This document shows, one piece after another, positions 43,691 to 46,634 of a DNA stretch of 46,634 bases. Source of the stretch: Phycisphaerae bacterium (GTDB taxonomy: Bacteria > Planctomycetota > Phycisphaerae > SM23-33). Position numbers and translations under genes: made by a program. The stretch covers positions 1 to 46,634 of the forward strand of contig JADHXQ010000028.1 of the NCBI GenBank assembly GCA_016782885.1, in the 5' to 3' direction. The notes below the pieces were generated by a model that saw only the letters and a list, made by a program, of their open reading frames with translations, searched no databases and was not told the DNA's origin. How positions within the stretch are numbered: the stretch's first letter is position 1; every line of letters starts with the position of its first letter.

Positions 43691-46417
43691 TCAATCTTCT
43701 TGCTTCTGTAACGTGTATATGGTCAGGCCGTCGATGTTCTTTCTGTTGCGAATGACCAGGCTCGCAGCGTATCCGACAACGAAGCAGGAAACCAGACCCG
43801 TCACGTTAAAAAGAATACCATGAATGTGTTCTCGCACGCAGTACTGAACGCCCACGCTGCAGAGCAGGCCAATTAAGGCGCCGGATCCGGATGTGCGCCT
43901 GGTAAAGACCGCCAGCAGGAACAGTCCCGCCAGGCCCGCGCCGAACAGTCCGAGAAAGCGGTTGAACTGCTGCCACAGAGAGTTGATATCCCACGTATCC
44001 ATCGCCAGCGCCAAACCCATGCCTCCCACGCCAATGACGACAGTGATAACGCGAGCGACATTGAGGCATTTGCGATCGCTGACTTCCGTTTGTAATCGAC
44101 GGTAGAAGTCGGTCGTGAACGCCGTGGCTACGGAGTTCATGGAACTGTCGAGGCTGGACATGGCCGCCGCGAACACCCCTGCGATCAGCAGGCCCGAAAC
44201 TCCCGCGGGCAATTGGGTGACGATATACCATGGGAAAATCGCATCTGATTTCTGGATAACGGGGCTCAACGCTTCGGGTTGATTCGCGTAGAAGGAATAC
44301 AATACCGTGCCGATACCGAAGAAAATCAGCGAAGCGGGAATCGCCAGCAATGCGCTGGTCCATATACCGCGGGCCGCCTCTTTTTCATTCTTTGTCGTCA
44401 GGTATCGCTGGATAACGGTCTGGTCGCAGGCGTAAGAGTAAATATTCGCGCCCACGCCGCCGAAGACGAGAATCCAGAAAGTGGGACTCTTCCAACTGAA
44501 ATGGAAGTCGAGCAATCGCAGTTTGTCGGACGACTCGGCCAGGTCGACCATCGAATTCCAACCGCCGGCAAATGACAGCGGAATCATGCAAAGCACCAGC
44601 ATCGCCCCGCCGAGCAGCACGATGACCTGGATAACGTCGGTCCAGATAACCGCCTCGATACCGCCCATGACGGTGTAGGCGATAGAAAGCACCGCCATCA
44701 CGGTTATGCAGACTTTGATGTCCACGCCGGTGACCACCGACAGGGCGATCGACGGAAGGTACAGGACGATACCGATTCTCGCGAGTTGGAAGACCATGAA
44801 CAGGGTGCTTGCAAGCAGGCGCGAGGGCAGGTTGAAGCGTTTCTCGATGAACTCGTAGGCGGTCGTCACATTCAGGCGGCGGTAGAAGGGAAGGAAGGCG
44901 AAGACCACCAGCGGCGCGACCATTATGATCGTCATGTTCAATATAAACATGCGCCAGTCCGAGCCGAAACTGTTGGCCGGGATCGCCATGAAGGTTATCG
45001 CGCTGAGCTGCGTACCGAAGATACTCAAACCTGCCGCCCACCACGGAATGCGACCGCCCGCTTTGAAGAAGTCGTCGGTGGTGTTCTCGCGTTTGGAGAA
45101 GTAGTATCCCATCGCCACCAGCGCCAGCAGGTAGACAATCAGGACCGCGTAATTGAGCATCCCGAAGCCGCCGGTCTCTCCGGTGGAAGCGATCCATATC
45201 TTCGGCGATCTGACGGCAGGACGCACCTCGCCGCTGGGGATGATTATGTCCTTGCCCCACTTGACCGCGGTCGTCGTCACGTGCGAACCGGCAGTCAGCC
45301 CGGCGACCTGGGACTCCGGCAGCTTGCCGATCCAGCGCCACGTGTTTGTGATCGTGTGATACGCCAGAATATCGCGGGAAAAACCCCGATGGTTCGTGTA
45401 GAGAGCGTTCTTTTCCTTCTCCAGGGTGTCGGCTTCGCCCGTTTTACCCGCATCGCGAAGGGCCTTGATCCGGCGGGGCAGTTCCTGCTCGACTTCGAGA
45501 AACACCCCGCCGTCGGCGCCGCCGAAGATCGCGATATGATTGGCGCCCGTCTTGATGCCCGATGCAGCCATCACGCAGAGGCCCGTCTTGTCCTGCAAGT
45601 TCGTGCCGATATCAGCAACCCGCGTCCATTTCGCGCCGTCGTACATCCAACTGTCTTTGAGAAACACCCAACCTTTTTTCGGATCGTTGTATCGCCCGCT
45701 GAATATGTAGAAGCAGTTCTTGCGTCCGTTACTCGCCGCCGCCGCCACCAGGTGCGATCGAGGCAATCCGGACCAGGGGGCAAGCTCCTTCCAGGCAAAC
45801 GCTTTGGCGTCGTCTTTTTTGGACAGGTCGAGACTCCAGAACTTCTTCGTCTGGGTTTTGCTGTTGGAACCGCCGGCTATATAGATGGTGTCGCCCACTT
45901 TGGCGCCGCCCATGTCGGAGCAGGCTTCCGGCAGGGCGGGCAGGTTGTCTTGTATTTCAACTTTGCCCCCGCCAAGATGCCCGATCCGGAATACCTTGTC
46001 GGATTTGATCCTGACCCCGTCTGCGTCATACTCGCCGCCGATGCAGATCACCCCATCATCGGTCGTGATCGAAACGCCGTAGCTGTAGCCCTTGGGCAGC
46101 TTGACCTCCGAATTCACCCAGGTGTATTTGTCGCCTGACTTCAGCAGGACGTAAATATCGGTATGGTAGATCTTCTTCGGCTTCGAGCCGTCGGGCAGCT
46201 TTACCCAAGGCAACCCGTCAGGGAAGTTCGCCCCGCCCGCGAGGATCAGCGCATCTTTATGCACTCCGGTGAACGCTCCAGCCAGTCCGGGCTGGACTTT
46301 CATCCCCGCAGCCGGCGGAAGTGGCGGAAGGGAATCCCACTTAAGGGCCTGCCCCTGCCCAACCGAGGCGATCGCGCAGTTCAACAGTAACGCCAACATG
46401 CCCCATTGTTTCGCCAT
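43691..46417 (-). CDS. Kelch-type mutarotase/sodium-symporter fusion, probably for sialic acid
   Basis: The 908-residue protein joins two activities. After a signal peptide (ends near SVGQGQ), residues about 25-410 form a Kelch-type propeller like the cyclically permuted N-acetylneuraminate epimerase family (LAGAFTGVHKDALILAGGANF, GAKVGDTIYIAGGSN, LPRSHLVAAAASNG, HIAIFGGADGG). From about residue 420 it is a sodium/solute symporter of about 13 membrane segments (NYAVLIVYLLALVAMGYYFS, TTDDFFKAGGRIPWWAAGLS, TTAYEFIEKRF, GLLIAGVFAAAMSSLDSSMN). Such fusions are known in sialic-acid users. The propeller would convert the anomer outside the membrane and pass it to the transporter. AAAGGAAG lies six bases before the ATG. 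An upstream GTG at 46459 overlaps the promoter and is rejected. Confidence 0.85.
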   Translation of the reverse strand: MAKQWGMLALLLNCAIASVGQGQALKWDSLPPLPPAAGMKVQPGLAGAFTGVHKDALILAGGANFPDGLPWVKLPDGSKPKKIYHTDIYVLLKSGDKYTWVNSEVKLPKGYSYGVSITTDDGVICIGGEYDADGVRIKSDKVFRIGHLGGGKVEIQDNLPALPEACSDMGGAKVGDTIYIAGGSNSKTQTKKFWSLDLSKKDDAKAFAWKELAPWSGLPRSHLVAAAASNGRKNCFYIFSGRYNDPKKGWVFLKDSWMYDGAKWTRVADIGTNLQDKTGLCVMAASGIKTGANHIAIFGGADGGVFLEVEQELPRRIKALRDAGKTGEADTLEKEKNALYTNHRGFSRDILAYHTITNTWRWIGKLPESQVAGLTAGSHVTTTAVKWGKDIIIPSGEVRPAVRSPKIWIASTGETGGFGMLNYAVLIVYLLALVAMGYYFSKRENTTDDFFKAGGRIPWWAAGLSIFGTQLSAITFMAIPANSFGSDWRMFILNMTIIMVAPLVVFAFLPFYRRLNVTTAYEFIEKRFNLPSRLLASTLFMVFQLARIGIVLYLPSIALSVVTGVDIKVCITVMAVLSIAYTVMGGIEAVIWTDVIQVIVLLGGAMLVLCMIPLSFAGGWNSMVDLAESSDKLRLLDFHFSWKSPTFWILVFGGVGANIYSYACDQTVIQRYLTTKNEKEAARGIWTSALLAIPASLIFFGIGTVLYSFYANQPEALSPVIQKSDAIFPWYIVTQLPAGVSGLLIAGVFAAAMSSLDSSMNSVATAFTTDFYRRLQTEVSDRKCLNVARVITVVIGVGGMGLALAMDTWDINSLWQQFNRFLGLFGAGLAGLFLLAVFTRRTSGSGALIGLLCSVGVQYCVREHIHGILFNVTGLVSCFVVGYAASLVIRNRKNIDGLTIYTLQKQED

Positions 46418-46447
46418 AGTTGCTTCCTTTCGCTTGCGGAGAACAGA

Positions 46448-46476
46448 AGGATACCCCACGCAACACCCCAGTGCAA
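46448..46476 (-). promoter_or_regulatory. Putative sigma70 promoter for the Kelch/symporter gene
   Basis: On the minus strand TTGCAC, 17 bases, TATCCT, with the -10 about 30 bases before the ATG at 46417. Confidence 0.55.
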
Positions 46477-46491
46477 CCCGCCTCGCCCGCG

Positions 46492-46550
46492 CCGCCAGGG
46501 CAATCGCATCTAAATTTGGGGTGGCGTGCAGAAATTTTTAGTGTTAGGCG
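46492..46550. repeat. Possible dispersed repeat at the window end
   Basis: The segment starts with CCAGGGCAATCGCATCTAA. A shorter version, CAGGGCAATCGTATCTAA, lies near 12340 in another gene gap. Nothing recognisable was seen in the last 84 bases of the window. Confidence 0.3.
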
Positions 46551-46634
46551 CATGTTCGGGTTGCGCTTTCGGTAGCGCGCCGTTACGCTATGGATTCGAG
46601 TACGCGGTGAGGCCTCGCCAATCATCCCAATCAC

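Noticed and set aside
46500..46634. tRNA-like sequence at the window end
   Set aside because: No cloverleaf with a proper T arm could be drawn.

Overview
The window looks like chromosomal DNA of a planctomycete, most likely of the class Phycisphaerae or a relative. This is inferred from gene content: an MJ0042-type zinc-ribbon membrane protein, two proteins resembling the hydrazine synthase alpha subunit with paired CxxCH haem motifs, several very large secreted beta-propeller proteins, a Kelch/sodium-symporter fusion, and many exported carbohydrate-active enzymes. Most of the DNA is GC-rich. The stretch from about 12.8 to 19.9 kb looks less so. No tRNA, rRNA, CRISPR array or intact mobile element was found.

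Layout. (1) 1-2.5 kb, minus strand: the DNA-uptake channel ComEC (cut by the window edge) behind a small HepT-like protein that lacks its RNase motif. (2) 2.7-7.6 kb, plus: a helix-turn-helix protein fused to a decayed type II secretion/type IV pilus ATPase, then a secreted methyltransferase-like/PQQ-propeller protein. (3) 8.2-12.3 kb, plus: a sialate O-acetylesterase, a transposase remnant and a secreted serine esterase. (4) 12.8-19.9 kb, plus: a sugar cluster with a zinc alcohol dehydrogenase, aldo/keto reductase, RbsD/FucU mutarotase, sodium/solute symporter and GH95 fucosidase-like enzyme; deoxy-sugar release, uptake and redox conversion is the simplest reading. (5) 20.3-25.2 kb, plus: a putative operon of a small propeller, a dihaem hydrazine-synthase-alpha-like protein and threonine aldolase. 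(6) 25.4-29.6 kb: two tandem secreted proteins, each with ten CxxC motifs, convergent with an HtrA-like protease. (7) 29.8-36.5 kb, plus: the second methyltransferase/PQQ protein, the MJ0042 protein, a ten-repeat TPR lipoprotein and a truncated copy of it. (8) 36.5-40.0 kb, minus: a second dihaem protein overlapping a propeller lipoprotein gene by ATGA. (9) 40.2-46.4 kb: a glycosidase-like exported protein (plus), and on the minus strand a gene split by an in-frame TGA and the Kelch/symporter fusion, probably for sialic acid.

Together the genes describe a cell that exports enzymes to trim deoxy-sugars and acetylated or sialylated glycans, imports the sugars with sodium symporters, and carries exported haem and propeller proteins of unknown job. 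The most interesting system is the repeated pairing of a dihaem HZS-alpha-like protein with a small beta-propeller (two loci), in a window that also has two methyltransferase-like/PQQ fusions. Ten sigma70-type promoters were called by eye, many TTGCxx or similar, 16-18 bp, TATxxT. One of them implies a leaderless mRNA. All family assignments come from reading motifs, without database searches.
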